64,000 nucleotides of DNA from Sphingopyxis solisilvae (GTDB taxonomy: Bacteria; Pseudomonadota; Alphaproteobacteria; Sphingomonadales; Sphingomonadaceae), in NCBI RefSeq assembly GCF_015475875.1, contig NZ_JADKYM010000005.1, positions 121,067 through 185,066 on the forward strand, in the 5' to 3' direction. Of this stretch, positions 8,722 through 17,147 are shown piece after piece. The notes beneath the pieces were generated by a model. The model was given only the letters and a program-made list of their open reading frames with translations. It had not been told where the DNA came from and searched no databases. Both the position numbers and the translations under genes were made by a program. How positions within the stretch are numbered: the first letter of the stretch is position 1; every line of letters begins with the position of its first letter.

Positions 8722-8799
8722 CGTCACCCCGGCGAAGGCCGGGGTCTCGCCGGCGCGCAATAGCGATAGGGTGAGATCCCGGCCTTCGCCGGGATGACG
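8722..8799. repeat. intergenic palindromic repeat, family D copy 1
   Basis: An inverted repeat with left arm CCCCGGCGAAGGCCGGG and right arm CCCGGCCTTCGCCGGG. It belongs to the same family as 20365-20466 and 24797-24824. It ends two bases before the eda stop codon and fills the boundary between eda and the lipid island. Confidence 0.88.
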
Positions 8800-8800
8800 A

Positions 8801-9421
8801 TCAGGGAGTGAGAGCCGCGGCCTCGCGCGCCAGCGTCTCAACCCGCGCCGGATCGAGCGGCCCCGACGGGACGACCCAGCTGCCGCCGACGCACAGCACG
8901 GCTTCAAGCGCGAGCCAGTCGGGTGCGGTTGCGAGGCTGATGCCGCCGGTGGGGCAGAAGCGCGCTTGCCCGAACGGCCCGGCGAGCGCCTTGAGCGCCG
9001 GAATGCCGCCGCTCGTCGCCGCAGGGAAGAATTTGAAACGGTCGAGGCCGAGGTCCATGCCGCGCATGATGTCGCCGGCGTGGGCGATGCCGGGCAGGAA
9101 GGGAATCCCGCTGGCGACAGCGGCCTTGCCAAGATGGTCGGTGAGACCCGGCGAGACGATGAATTCGGCACCCGCGTGGATCGCGGCGCTGAGCATCCCG
9201 GGGTCGAGCACCGTCCCCGCGCCGACGATCGCGCCTTTCACGGCTTTCATCGCGGTGATCGCGTCGAGTGCGGCGGGGGTGCGCAGGGTGACTTCGAGCA
9301 CCGTCAGCCCGCCCGCGACGAGCGCCTCGGCCATCGGCACGGCGTCCTCGACCCGATCGATAACGATCACCGGGATGACGGGGGCAAGGCGCATGATCTG
9401 GTCGATGCTTTTGTCGGTCAT
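8801..9421 (-). CDS. eda: 2-dehydro-3-deoxy-phosphogluconate (KDPG) aldolase
   Basis: A 206-residue class I aldolase that splits KDPG into pyruvate and glyceraldehyde-3-phosphate, the last step of the Entner-Doudoroff pathway. The Schiff-base Lys is in FKFFPA, the catalytic Glu in LEVTLRT, and GAGTVLD is present. I place the start at 9421: GGAG lies five bases upstream, and the protein has normal family length. The open frame extends to 9499, but that extension reads through a palindromic repeat and is not credible. It is the third ED gene in the direction zwf, edd, eda, although repeats separate the three. 6-phosphogluconolactonase and glucokinase genes, often in this cluster, are not in the window. 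Confidence 0.95.
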   Translation of the reverse strand: MTDKSIDQIMRLAPVIPVIVIDRVEDAVPMAEALVAGGLTVLEVTLRTPAALDAITAMKAVKGAIVGAGTVLDPGMLSAAIHAGAEFIVSPGLTDHLGKAAVASGIPFLPGIAHAGDIMRGMDLGLDRFKFFPAATSGGIPALKALAGPFGQARFCPTGGISLATAPDWLALEAVLCVGGSWVVPSGPLDPARVETLAREAAALTP

Positions 9422-9447
9422 AAAAACTCCGTTCGAAATCCAAAATT

Positions 9448-9536
9448 CCGTTCGCCCTGAGCTTGTCGAAGGGCCGTTCTTTCTTTCAAGCGTCGCCAAG
9501 AAAAGGACGGTGCTTCGACAAGCTCAGCACGAACGG
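9448..9536. repeat. intergenic palindromic repeat, family B
   Basis: Outer arms CCGTTCG and CGAACGG enclose inner arms CTGAGCTTGTCGAAG and CTTCGACAAGCTCAG. Only one copy lies in this window. It shares the CCGTTCG/CGAACGG ends with family A but has different inner sequence. It lies between edd and eda. Confidence 0.85.
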
Positions 9537-9544
9537 ATGAGGGG

Positions 9545-11389
9545 TTAGCCCGTAATCATTTCCATCGCCGCCAGTACCGCCGACCCGCCCTTTTCGGCTT
9601 CGTCGGCGTGGTGGCGGAACAGGGCGAACAGCTCACGGCCCACCCCGAGCGCAGGCGGCGGGGCGACGGCGGGCGAGCGTGCGGCCCAGATCGCGGGATC
9701 GACGAGGGCGAGTACCTCGCCCCGCCGCGCGCAGACGCGGACGACGTCACCGTCGGTGAGAAAAGCGAGCGGGCCGCTGACCCCGTCGGGGCCGGGCAAG
9801 GCTTCGGGCGACAGGTGGATCACCGCGGGCACCTTGCCGCTGGCGCCCGACATGCGGCCATCGGTGAGCAGCGCGACGCGAAAGCCGCGGTCCTGCAACA
9901 CGCCGAGCGCGGGGGTCAGCTTGTGCAGTTCGGGCATGCCATTGGCGCGCGGCCCCTGAAAGCGGACGACGACGATGACGTCCTGTTCGAGTTCGCCGGC
10001 CTTGAACGCCGCCAGCACCGCATCCTGATTGTCGAAGATCCGGCACGGCGCCTCGATCGTCCAGCGATCTTCGGCGACCGCGCTGGTCTTGATGATCGCG
10101 CGGCCCAAATTGCCCGCGAGCAGGCGCATGCCGCCGTCGGGGGAGAAAGGCGCGGCGACGGGGCGCAGCATGGTGTCGTCGCGGCTTGTCGCGGGCGCGG
10201 CCTGCCATTGCAGCGCGTCCTCGACGAGCACCGGCTCGCTGGCATAATCGGCCATCGTGCCACCGACTGTCAGCACGTCACCGTGCAGCAACCCGGCACC
10301 GAGCAGTTCGCGCACGACATAGCCGATGCCGCCCGCGGCATGGAAATTGTTCACGTCGCCCGCGCCGTTCGGATAAACCCGCGCGAGCAGCGGCACCGCG
10401 TGGCTGAGCTCGTCGAAATCCTGCCAATCGATAATGATGCCCGCCGCGCGCGCGATCGCGGGCAAGTGGATCGCGTGGTTGGTCGAGCCGCCGGTCGCGA
10501 GCAGGCCGATCGCGGCGTTGACGATCGCTTTCTCGTCAACGCAGCGCGCCAGCGGGCGATAATCGTCACCGTCCCAGCCGATCTGCGCGACGCGGTGCGT
10601 CGCGGCGCGGGTCAGCTCCTGGCGCAGCTTGGTGCCGGGGTTGGTGAAAGCGCTGCCGGGGATGTGCAGCCCCATCAGCTCCATCATCATCTGGTTGCTG
10701 TTCGCGGTGCCGTAAAAGGTGCAGGTGCCTGCGCCATGATAGCTCGCCGCTTCGGCGTCGAGCAGTTCGTCGCGGGTCGCCTTGCCCTCGGCATAAAGCT
10801 GGCGGACGCGCTGTTTTTCCTTGTTCGCGAGGCCCGAGGGCATCGGCCCGGCGGGGATCAGGATTTGCGGCAGATGGCCGAAACGCAGCGCGCCGATCAG
10901 CAGGCCGGGGACGATCTTGTCGCAGATGCCGAGCAGCAACACGCTCTCGAACATCGCGTGACTGAGCGCGATCGCGGTGCCCTGCGCGATATTGTCGCGG
11001 CTGAACAGGGACAGGTCCATGCCCGCCTGCCCCTGTGTCACCCCGTCGCACATCGCGGGGACGCCGCCCGCGACCTGCGCGGTGGCACCGACTTCGCGCG
11101 CGAACAATTTGATCTGTTCGGGATAGCGGCCATAGGGCTGATGCGCCGAGAGCATGTCGTTGTAGCTGGTGACGATGCCGATGTTCATCGCCCCGCCGGT
11201 GCGGATGGCGGGCTTGTCATCGCCCGCCGCCGCAAAGCCGTGCGCGAGGTTGCCGCAGGAAAGGTTGCCGCGGTTGGTGCCCGCTTCGCGCTGGCGGTCC
11301 ATGAGGTCGAGGTAGGCGGCGCGGCGCGGAGCGCTGCGCTGGATAATGCGGTCGGTGACGGCGGCGATGGTGGGGTGGAGGGGGGTCAT
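9545..11389 (-). CDS. edd: phosphogluconate dehydratase
   Basis: A 614-residue member of the IlvD/Edd dehydratase family, converting 6-phosphogluconate to KDPG. Family length is about 600. Visible iron-sulfur Cys positions are in [10 protein letters not shown] and [10 protein letters not shown], and the late [11 protein letters not shown] block near the C-terminus is conserved. I prefer the ATG at 11389. A TTG four codons upstream is in frame, but it abuts GAGAGGGG that is part of a palindrome and has no normal spacing. It lies between zwf and eda. Edd is the committed ED enzyme and makes glycolysis NADPH-balanced together with Zwf. Confidence 0.96.
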   Translation of the reverse strand: MTPLHPTIAAVTDRIIQRSAPRRAAYLDLMDRQREAGTNRGNLSCGNLAHGFAAAGDDKPAIRTGGAMNIGIVTSYNDMLSAHQPYGRYPEQIKLFAREVGATAQVAGGVPAMCDGVTQGQAGMDLSLFSRDNIAQGTAIALSHAMFESVLLLGICDKIVPGLLIGALRFGHLPQILIPAGPMPSGLANKEKQRVRQLYAEGKATRDELLDAEAASYHGAGTCTFYGTANSNQMMMELMGLHIPGSAFTNPGTKLRQELTRAATHRVAQIGWDGDDYRPLARCVDEKAIVNAAIGLLATGGSTNHAIHLPAIARAAGIIIDWQDFDELSHAVPLLARVYPNGAGDVNNFHAAGGIGYVVRELLGAGLLHGDVLTVGGTMADYASEPVLVEDALQWQAAPATSRDDTMLRPVAAPFSPDGGMRLLAGNLGRAIIKTSAVAEDRWTIEAPCRIFDNQDAVLAAFKAGELEQDVIVVVRFQGPRANGMPELHKLTPALGVLQDRGFRVALLTDGRMSGASGKVPAVIHLSPEALPGPDGVSGPLAFLTDGDVVRVCARRGEVLALVDPAIWAARSPAVAPPPALGVGRELFALFRHHADEAEKGGSAVLAAMEMITG

Positions 11390-11400
11390 GGGATCGTCCA

Positions 11401-11574
11401 ATCCCCTCTCCCATTGGGAGAGGGTTGCGCAGACTTGCCAGCTTGCTGGCTAGTCGAAGCTGGGTGAGGGGTTCGGGCGGCGCGTGGACACGGGACGGCA
11501 GATCCCCTCATCCAACTCCGCCTAACCGCTTGCAGCGGTAAGGCTGCGTATCCTTCTCCCGACGGGAGAAGGTC
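11401..11574. repeat. intergenic palindromic repeat, family F (compound)
   Basis: A 174-base compound element. It has an inner hairpin CCCTCTCCCATTGGGAGAGGG, a middle part with CCAGCTTGCTGG, a second hairpin AACCGCTTGCAGCGGTAAG and a third CCTTCTCCCGACGGGAGAAGG. The outer sequences are broadly complementary, so the whole can fold as one long branched stem. It separates zwf from edd. No open frame of its own is convincing. Confidence 0.8.
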
Positions 11575-11584
11575 TGGGGTGCGC

Positions 11585-13048
11585 TCAATCATGCCAGCTC
11601 GCCCCGTCGCGTTCGATCAGCGCGATCGCCGAACTCGGCCCCCAGCTGCCCGCGGTGTAGGTCTGCGGCGCCATGTCGACCGCGGCCCAGGCGTCGCGGA
11701 TCGAATCGATCCATTGCCACTGCGCCTCGACCTCGTCGCGCCGCACGAACAGCGTCTGGTCGCCCTCGATGAAATCGAGCAGCAGGCGTTCATAGGCGAT
11801 CCGCCGCCGCTCGCCGGCAAAACTGTGCGAGAGCGACACGTCCATCGTCACTTCTTTCAGCTTTACGCCGTCGCGGTCGAGGCCGGGCTGTTTCGCCATC
11901 ACCTTGACCCGGATATTCTCTTCGGGCTGGAGGTTGATGATCATCATATTGGCGTCGAGCTTGCCCGCGCCGACGCGCGCGAAGATGTTGTGCGGTACCG
12001 GCTTGAACTGGATCAGTACCTCCGACTTGCGTTCGGGCATCCGTTTGCCGGTGCGCAGGTAAAAGGGCACGCCCTTCCAGCGCCAGTTGTCGATGAAGGC
12101 TTTGATCGCGACGAAGGTTTCGGTGTTCGACGGCTGGCCAAGCTCGTCGGCATAGCCCGCAACCGCGGCGCCGTTGACCGCGCCGCTGCTGTACTGGCCC
12201 TTCACGCTGTGCGCCTTCACATCGTCGGCGGTCAGCTTGCGCAAGCTGCGCAGCAGCTTGACCTTTTCGTCGCGCACCGCGGTGGCGCTGACGCTGGCGG
12301 GCGGCTCCATCGCGATGATCGCGAGCAATTGCAGCATATGGTTCTGCACCATATCCTTGAGCGCGCCGACCCCGTCATAATAGGAAACCCGGCCCTCCAG
12401 CCCGACGGTTTCGGCGACGGTGATCTGGACATGGTCGATCGCCTGCGCGTTCCACAGCGGCTCGAACAACATATTGGCAAAGCGCAGCGCGAGCAGGTTC
12501 TGCACCGTTTCCTTGCCGAGATAATGGTCGATGCGGAAGACGCGGTCCTCGGCAAAGGCGTCGCCGACCTGCGCGTTGACCTCGCGCGACGAAGCGAGAT
12601 CGTGGCCGATCGGCTTTTCCATCGCGATGCGGCATTCGGCGCAAGCGATGCCCGCGGCCTTCAGCCCCTGCGCGATAGGGCCGAACATCGACGGCGGGGT
12701 CGAGAGATAGGCGCCGATCGGGCGCCGCATCCGCTCGCCAAGCAAGGCCGCCAGCGCATCATAACCGGTCCCCGCCCCGGCGTCGACTGGGCAATAGTCG
12801 ATGCGGTCGAGGAAGCTTGCGATCGAGGCATCGTCGAGCCGGTCGGCGGGCAGATGGTCGGCGAGCGCCTGCCGCACCAACCGGTGCGCGGCGGCGCGGT
12901 CCATCGCGGAGCGCCCCGATGCCACGATGGTCAGCGCGTCCGCGAGCAGGCCATCGACGTGAAGATTGTAGAGCGAGGGAAACAGCATCCGCTGCGCGAG
13001 GTCGCCCGTCGCGCCGAACAACAGCAAAGTTTCGACCTTCACGCTCAC
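11585..13048 (-). CDS. zwf: glucose-6-phosphate 1-dehydrogenase
   Basis: A 487-residue enzyme oxidising glucose-6-phosphate to 6-phosphogluconolactone with NADP or NAD. The nucleotide-binding GATGDL is at the N-terminus, and the signature active-site segment RIDHYLGKETVQN carries the catalytic His. I choose the GTG at 13048 because AAGGGG lies six bases upstream and the product then has the usual length; the open frame extends to 13147 without family similarity. It is first of the ED group zwf, edd, eda. It is divergent from the phytate TonB receptor, with 248 bases between the two starts. Confidence 0.96.
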   Translation of the reverse strand: MSVKVETLLLFGATGDLAQRMLFPSLYNLHVDGLLADALTIVASGRSAMDRAAAHRLVRQALADHLPADRLDDASIASFLDRIDYCPVDAGAGTGYDALAALLGERMRRPIGAYLSTPPSMFGPIAQGLKAAGIACAECRIAMEKPIGHDLASSREVNAQVGDAFAEDRVFRIDHYLGKETVQNLLALRFANMLFEPLWNAQAIDHVQITVAETVGLEGRVSYYDGVGALKDMVQNHMLQLLAIIAMEPPASVSATAVRDEKVKLLRSLRKLTADDVKAHSVKGQYSSGAVNGAAVAGYADELGQPSNTETFVAIKAFIDNWRWKGVPFYLRTGKRMPERKSEVLIQFKPVPHNIFARVGAGKLDANMMIINLQPEENIRVKVMAKQPGLDRDGVKLKEVTMDVSLSHSFAGERRRIAYERLLLDFIEGDQTLFVRRDEVEAQWQWIDSIRDAWAAVDMAPQTYTAGSWGPSSAIALIERDGASWHD

Positions 13049-13193
13049 GCCAGTCCCCTTGGATATCCACCGCCGAAATGGCGGAGCGGAGCAACGATTG
13101 CAACGCGCATACGTAGCCTGTCGGCGACGGCAAACGGTCAAGCCCATATAACATCGACATATTGTCGGCGGGGACGGCGAAGATGACGCTAAA

Positions 13194-13211
13194 GCGTCAC
13201 GGAACTATCAT
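13194..13211 (+). promoter_or_regulatory. candidate PHO box (PhoB site) before TonB receptor-phytase
   Basis: GCGTCAC, four bases, then CTATCAT: two heptamers in direct repeat with the 7-4-7 spacing of a PHO box (consensus CTGTCAT-N4-CTGTCAT), matching 5 or more of 7 positions each. A weaker third heptamer, CGGACAT, follows after another four bases. It lies about 85 bases before the receptor start. A small palindrome, TGACGCTAAAGCGTCA at 13184-13199, overlaps its left half, so another regulator is possible. Nothing else is evident in the zwf-receptor gap. Confidence 0.35.
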
Positions 13212-13283
13212 GGACCGGACATGATAACGGCGCTGCACTGCAACATAGGCTGACTAGGGGCACCTGCGAACGATCCTGTTCCT

Positions 13284-13289
13284 AGGGGG
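13284..13289 (+). promoter_or_regulatory. ribosome binding site fixing a TTG start
   Basis: AGGGGG lies seven bases before the TTG at 13297, in frame with the TonB receptor. An ATG at 13292 lies between them but is in a different frame that does not continue as a receptor, so the TTG is the supported start. Confidence 0.7.
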
Positions 13290-13296
13290 CCATGTC

Positions 13297-16083
13297 TTGT
13301 CAAAGAAACCTTTCGAAGCGTCGCCGGTATCGGCGATCGCGCTGACCATCGCGCTGTTTTCCTTGCCGGTTGCGGCGCAAGCCGCGGAGTTGGCCGAAGT
13401 CGATGACGCACCGGAAATCGTGGTGAGCGGCAGCCGCCCGATCGCCGAGTCGGAAGCCGCGGCGCTCGACATCCAGAAAAATTCGGATTCGCTGGTTACC
13501 GTCGCGGCGTCCGACTCGGTCGGTCGCCTGCCCGACCAGAATATCGCGCAGGCCACCGGCCGCCTGCCCGGCGTCGCGGTCGAGCGCGACCAGGGCCAGG
13601 CGCGCTATATTTCGCTGCGCGGCGCCCCCAATTACTGGACGACCTTGTCGTTCGACGGGGTCACCGTCGTCAGCCCCGAAGGCCGCGACGCCCGCTTCGA
13701 TTCGATCCCGTCGGCCATCGCGTCGAAGATCATTGTGTCCAAAGCCGTGACCCCCGAAATGCCGGGCGAGACGGTGTCGGGCAACGTCAACATCGTAACC
13801 CGATCGGCCTTTGACTACAGCGGGCTGCATGCCGCCGGAAAGGCCGGGTACGGCGACGCCGAGCTGGGCAACGGCCGCGAGTACGAGGCGTCGCTGGTCC
13901 TGTCGAACCGCTTTCGTGCCGGCGACGGTGAAATCGGGGTGTTGCTGTCGGGCAGCTATTACAACCGCCGCATGGTCACCGACAATTTCGAGATCGACTG
14001 GGAACGGGTGAGCCAGGACCAGCGTCCCGGCAACGAAACCCGGTTCTGGGCGCGCGAAACCGAAAACAAGCTGTATCGCCTGACGCGCAAAAATTATTCC
14101 GCCAGCGGCCGCATCGACTGGGAACCGGACAGCGACAATCGCATCTCGATCCGGTCGATCTATACCATCTTTACCGACGACGAGGGCCGCGACAATTATA
14201 TCTTCGACCTCGACGACCGGCAGGGCGACCTGGTCGCCAACCCGGCCGCCTGTCCGACCGCGGTCAATCCGACCCCGACGACGACCGGCTACGCCGATGT
14301 TTGCATCGGCAATACGCCGCTGGCCGGCACGGTTTATGGCATCGACATCAACCAGCGGTCGACGCTGCGCGAATTCCGCCAGTCGATCTGGACCAACACG
14401 CTGGAGGGCACGCACAAGTTCGGGGACGGCTGGTCGCTGAACTGGCTGGGCAATTTCACCCGGTCGAAAGACGACCGGTCGGTCATCGGCGAAGCGCGCT
14501 GGGACAGCCCGTCGACGCGGACGTTGCGGCCGACCCTTGTCTATGATTTCACCAATCCGGTCTTCAACACGCCGAAATTGTTCACCACTGTCCAGCTCGC
14601 CAGCCCGACGCGGTACCAGGCCGGGACGCCGGTGACAGCCATCGACACTTTCGCCAAACCGCTCAGTTCGCTGCGGGTGCTGGATGCCATCGACACCACC
14701 GACGCCTATACCGCGCGGCTGGTCGTCGGGCGCGACGTGCCGTTGCTGGGCGGGGATGCGACGATCAAACTGGGATTCCAGTTCGACCAGCGGACCAAGA
14801 CCGTGGACGAGAGCCAGATCCTGCTCAGCACGGCGGCGCAATATAACAGCGTCGGCATCCCGACCGATTACAATCAATTCTCGCTCGATCGGCCGTTCCT
14901 GGGCAAAATCCCGATGGGTTACACCTTTCGCTATTTCGACATGGCCAAAATGCGGCAGGTATCCGATGCCGCGCGGCAGAATTTCGCGTTCACGCCCAAC
15001 ACCGGCAATATCTATGACGTGCGCGAACAGGTCTTTGCCGGATTTGCCATGGGCACGGTGCGTTACGACTGGGGCAGCATTTTGGGCGGTGTGCGCGTCG
15101 AGCATCTGAAAAATCGCGGGATCGCCGAAGCGACGGTCGCCGGGGTGACCGGGCTGGTAACCGCGGAAGCGTCGCAAACGCTGGCGTTCCCCAGCCTGCA
15201 CCTGAATTACAATGTCGACGACACCAAGAAATTCCGCCTGTCGTTCAACAGCGGGGCCGCCCGTGCCGATTACGACCAGCTGCGCCCCAACGTCGTCATC
15301 AACGATGCCAACCAGTCGATTTCCGGCGGCAATCCCGCGGTGAAGCCCGAACGCGCCTATGGTGTCGACGCCTATCTGGAATGGTATGTCCGGCCGCAGG
15401 GTTATCTGATGGTCGGCGCCTTTTACAAGAAGGTCGACGATGTGCTGTACACGCAGCGGCGCACCTTTGGATCGGATGTTTTCAACGAGGGCGGGATCGA
15501 CCGGTCGAGCTATGCCTTCTCCGGCATCACCAACGGCGGCGACGGACGCATTTTCGGGCTTGAGGCGGCGGCGCAGCTTCAGCTGGAACCCTGGACCGAC
15601 AGCCTGGGGATGCCCGAATGGATGGGCGGGTTCGGCATTTCGGCCAATGTCACCGTGAACGACAGCCAGGTGACGAAGCCCGCCATCGGCACCGTGCCGG
15701 CTCGCAAGGTGCGACTGCCCGGCACCTCCGACCTGGTTTACAACGCCGGGGTCTATTACGAAAAATACGGGCTGTCGCTGCGCCTGCAGTATCAGCGGCG
15801 GTCGAAATGGCTGGACGGTATTGCCGACGACCTGACCGATGCGGGTGACACCTATTGGGCCGCCGATGACGAGATGGATTTTTCGGCGCGCTATGCGATC
15901 AACCGCCATGTCGAACTTTATTTCGACGCGTCGAACCTGCTCAACAAGCCGGGTCGCCGCTTCTCCGATCCCGGCAATCTGCTCCGCGCGAGCGGGGTTC
16001 CGTCGCCCGATCTTGGGATCTATACCATCGAATATGAACGCTTTGGTCGCCGCTACACCGGCGGTATCCGGGTGAATTTCTGA
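13297..16083 (+). CDS. TonB-dependent outer-membrane receptor, probably for phytate
   Basis: A 928-residue receptor of the Xanthomonas/Caulobacter type. It has a signal peptide with a hydrophobic core at about 12-30 and a likely cut after AAQA. A TonB-box-like EIVVSG lies near residue 44. The plug domain runs from about 60 to 180 with GRLPDQNIAQATGRLPGV and the SLRG motif. A 22-strand barrel follows, ending in the aromatic Phe of GGIRVNF. Translation starts at TTG (see ribosome binding site). Its stop overlaps the phytase ATG as TGATG, so the two are translationally coupled. The substrate is inferred from the phytase: inositol phosphates or phytate-metal complexes. An iron-chelate role cannot be excluded. 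Confidence 0.92.
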   Translation: MSKKPFEASPVSAIALTIALFSLPVAAQAAELAEVDDAPEIVVSGSRPIAESEAAALDIQKNSDSLVTVAASDSVGRLPDQNIAQATGRLPGVAVERDQGQARYISLRGAPNYWTTLSFDGVTVVSPEGRDARFDSIPSAIASKIIVSKAVTPEMPGETVSGNVNIVTRSAFDYSGLHAAGKAGYGDAELGNGREYEASLVLSNRFRAGDGEIGVLLSGSYYNRRMVTDNFEIDWERVSQDQRPGNETRFWARETENKLYRLTRKNYSASGRIDWEPDSDNRISIRSIYTIFTDDEGRDNYIFDLDDRQGDLVANPAACPTAVNPTPTTTGYADVCIGNTPLAGTVYGIDINQRSTLREFRQSIWTNTLEGTHKFGDGWSLNWLGNFTRSKDDRSVIGEARWDSPSTRTLRPTLVYDFTNPVFNTPKLFTTVQLASPTRYQAGTPVTAIDTFAKPLSSLRVLDAIDTTDAYTARLVVGRDVPLLGGDATIKLGFQFDQRTKTVDESQILLSTAAQYNSVGIPTDYNQFSLDRPFLGKIPMGYTFRYFDMAKMRQVSDAARQNFAFTPNTGNIYDVREQVFAGFAMGTVRYDWGSILGGVRVEHLKNRGIAEATVAGVTGLVTAEASQTLAFPSLHLNYNVDDTKKFRLSFNSGAARADYDQLRPNVVINDANQSISGGNPAVKPERAYGVDAYLEWYVRPQGYLMVGAFYKKVDDVLYTQRRTFGSDVFNEGGIDRSSYAFSGITNGGDGRIFGLEAAAQLQLEPWTDSLGMPEWMGGFGISANVTVNDSQVTKPAIGTVPARKVRLPGTSDLVYNAGVYYEKYGLSLRLQYQRRSKWLDGIADDLTDAGDTYWAADDEMDFSARYAINRHVELYFDASNLLNKPGRRFSDPGNLLRASGVPSPDLGIYTIEYERFGRRYTGGIRVNF

Positions 16084-17120
16084 TGCGCCGCGGGATTGCC
16101 GTCGCCGCCGCGCTGGCCGCGATCGGCCTTGCCGCACCGGGCCTTGCCCAAACGGTCGAGGTTACGGCCGCGGGCGAAACGACCCCGGTTGGTACCGCCA
16201 ATGACGATGCCGCCGACGATCCTGCGATCTGGCGCAACGCGCGCCGACCGGCCGCCAGCCTGATCGTCGCCACCGACAAAAAGGCCGGACTCTATGTGTA
16301 CGGGCTCGACGGACAGGTTCGCCATTTCGAGCCGGCGGGCCGGTTGAACAATGTCGATCTGATCGACCTTGGCCGCCGCGGCATCTGGGTGGTCGCGAGC
16401 GATCGCAACGACGAGGCCAACGCCATATTGCGGCTGTACCGGCTCGACGGACAGACCGGCAAGCTGGCCCCCGCCGGTTCGGCCCCGGGCGGAGCCGGCG
16501 AAGCCTATGGCGTGTGCCTGATGCGGTCGGGGCGGGACATCCATGCCTTTTCGGTCCTGAAACATGGTGCAATCCACCAAGTCCGGCTCGACATCGGCGG
16601 TGCGGAACCGTCGGGCACGATCTTGCGAAGCTATGCACTGGAGACCCAGACCGAAGGCTGCGTCGTCGACGAACGCACGGCGACGCTTTATGTCGGCGAG
16701 GAAGATCGCGGCATCTGGGCGTTCGACCTGCGCCAGCCGGGACAAACGGCGGGCAAGCTGGTCGCTGCAGTCGACGGCGTCCATCTGGTCGCCGACGTCG
16801 AGGGGCTGGCGATTGCGCCGCGCGGCCGCAACGGCGGCTGGCTTGTCGCTTCCAGCCAGGGCGACAATGCCTATGCGCTGTACCGCCTGCCCGATATGGC
16901 GCCCGCCGGCCGTTTCCGGATCGCGGCGGGCGACTTTGGCGCGACCGAGGAAACCGACGGCATCGCGCTGGCGCTCGGAAACTTCGGGGCGAAATATCCG
17001 CAAGGCCTGTTCGTGGCGCAGGACGGCGACAATGCGCCCGCAGCCCAGAATTTCAAGCTGGTGTCCTGGCGCGCGGTGCTTGATGCCCTGAAAAAGGCGG
17101 ACAAGCAAAGCGCGCGCTGA
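16083..17120 (+). CDS. beta-propeller phytase (3-phytase)
   Basis: A 345-residue secreted enzyme that releases phosphate from myo-inositol hexakisphosphate, usually Ca2+-dependent. Signal peptide: MRRGIAVAAALAAIGLAAPG, cut near LAQ. Beta-propeller phytase hallmarks are DDPAIW near residue 45, VASDR, AYGVCL, EGCVVDE, LYVGEEDRGIW, DVEGLAI, SSQGDN and ETDGIA. These acidic clusters bind calcium and phosphate. Length matches single-domain members. The start overlaps the TonB receptor stop by one base. Phytate cannot cross porins easily, so pairing of receptor and phytase suggests import followed by periplasmic hydrolysis, or hydrolysis outside with uptake of lower inositol phosphates (inference). 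It converges on an M20 peptidase. Confidence 0.93.
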   Translation: MRRGIAVAAALAAIGLAAPGLAQTVEVTAAGETTPVGTANDDAADDPAIWRNARRPAASLIVATDKKAGLYVYGLDGQVRHFEPAGRLNNVDLIDLGRRGIWVVASDRNDEANAILRLYRLDGQTGKLAPAGSAPGGAGEAYGVCLMRSGRDIHAFSVLKHGAIHQVRLDIGGAEPSGTILRSYALETQTEGCVVDERTATLYVGEEDRGIWAFDLRQPGQTAGKLVAAVDGVHLVADVEGLAIAPRGRNGGWLVASSQGDNAYALYRLPDMAPAGRFRIAAGDFGATEETDGIALALGNFGAKYPQGLFVAQDGDNAPAAQNFKLVSWRAVLDALKKADKQSAR

Positions 17121-17147
17121 CCGCAACGATGGATGCAATCCGGTCGG

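Noticed and set aside
9422..9499. N-terminal extension of eda
   Set aside because: It reads through palindrome family B and makes the enzyme longer than the family; a good ribosome site supports 9421.
9608..13186. Plus-strand frames of 500-620 codons opposite edd and zwf
   Set aside because: Shadows of conserved enzymes; no motif and no start signal.
13292..13294. ATG as start of the TonB receptor
   Set aside because: Wrong frame; the TTG five bases later is in frame and has correct spacing from AGGGGG.
13300..16137. Minus-strand open frame of about 945 codons opposite the TonB receptor
   Set aside because: The receptor has signal peptide, plug, barrel and a ribosome site; the antisense frame has none of these.
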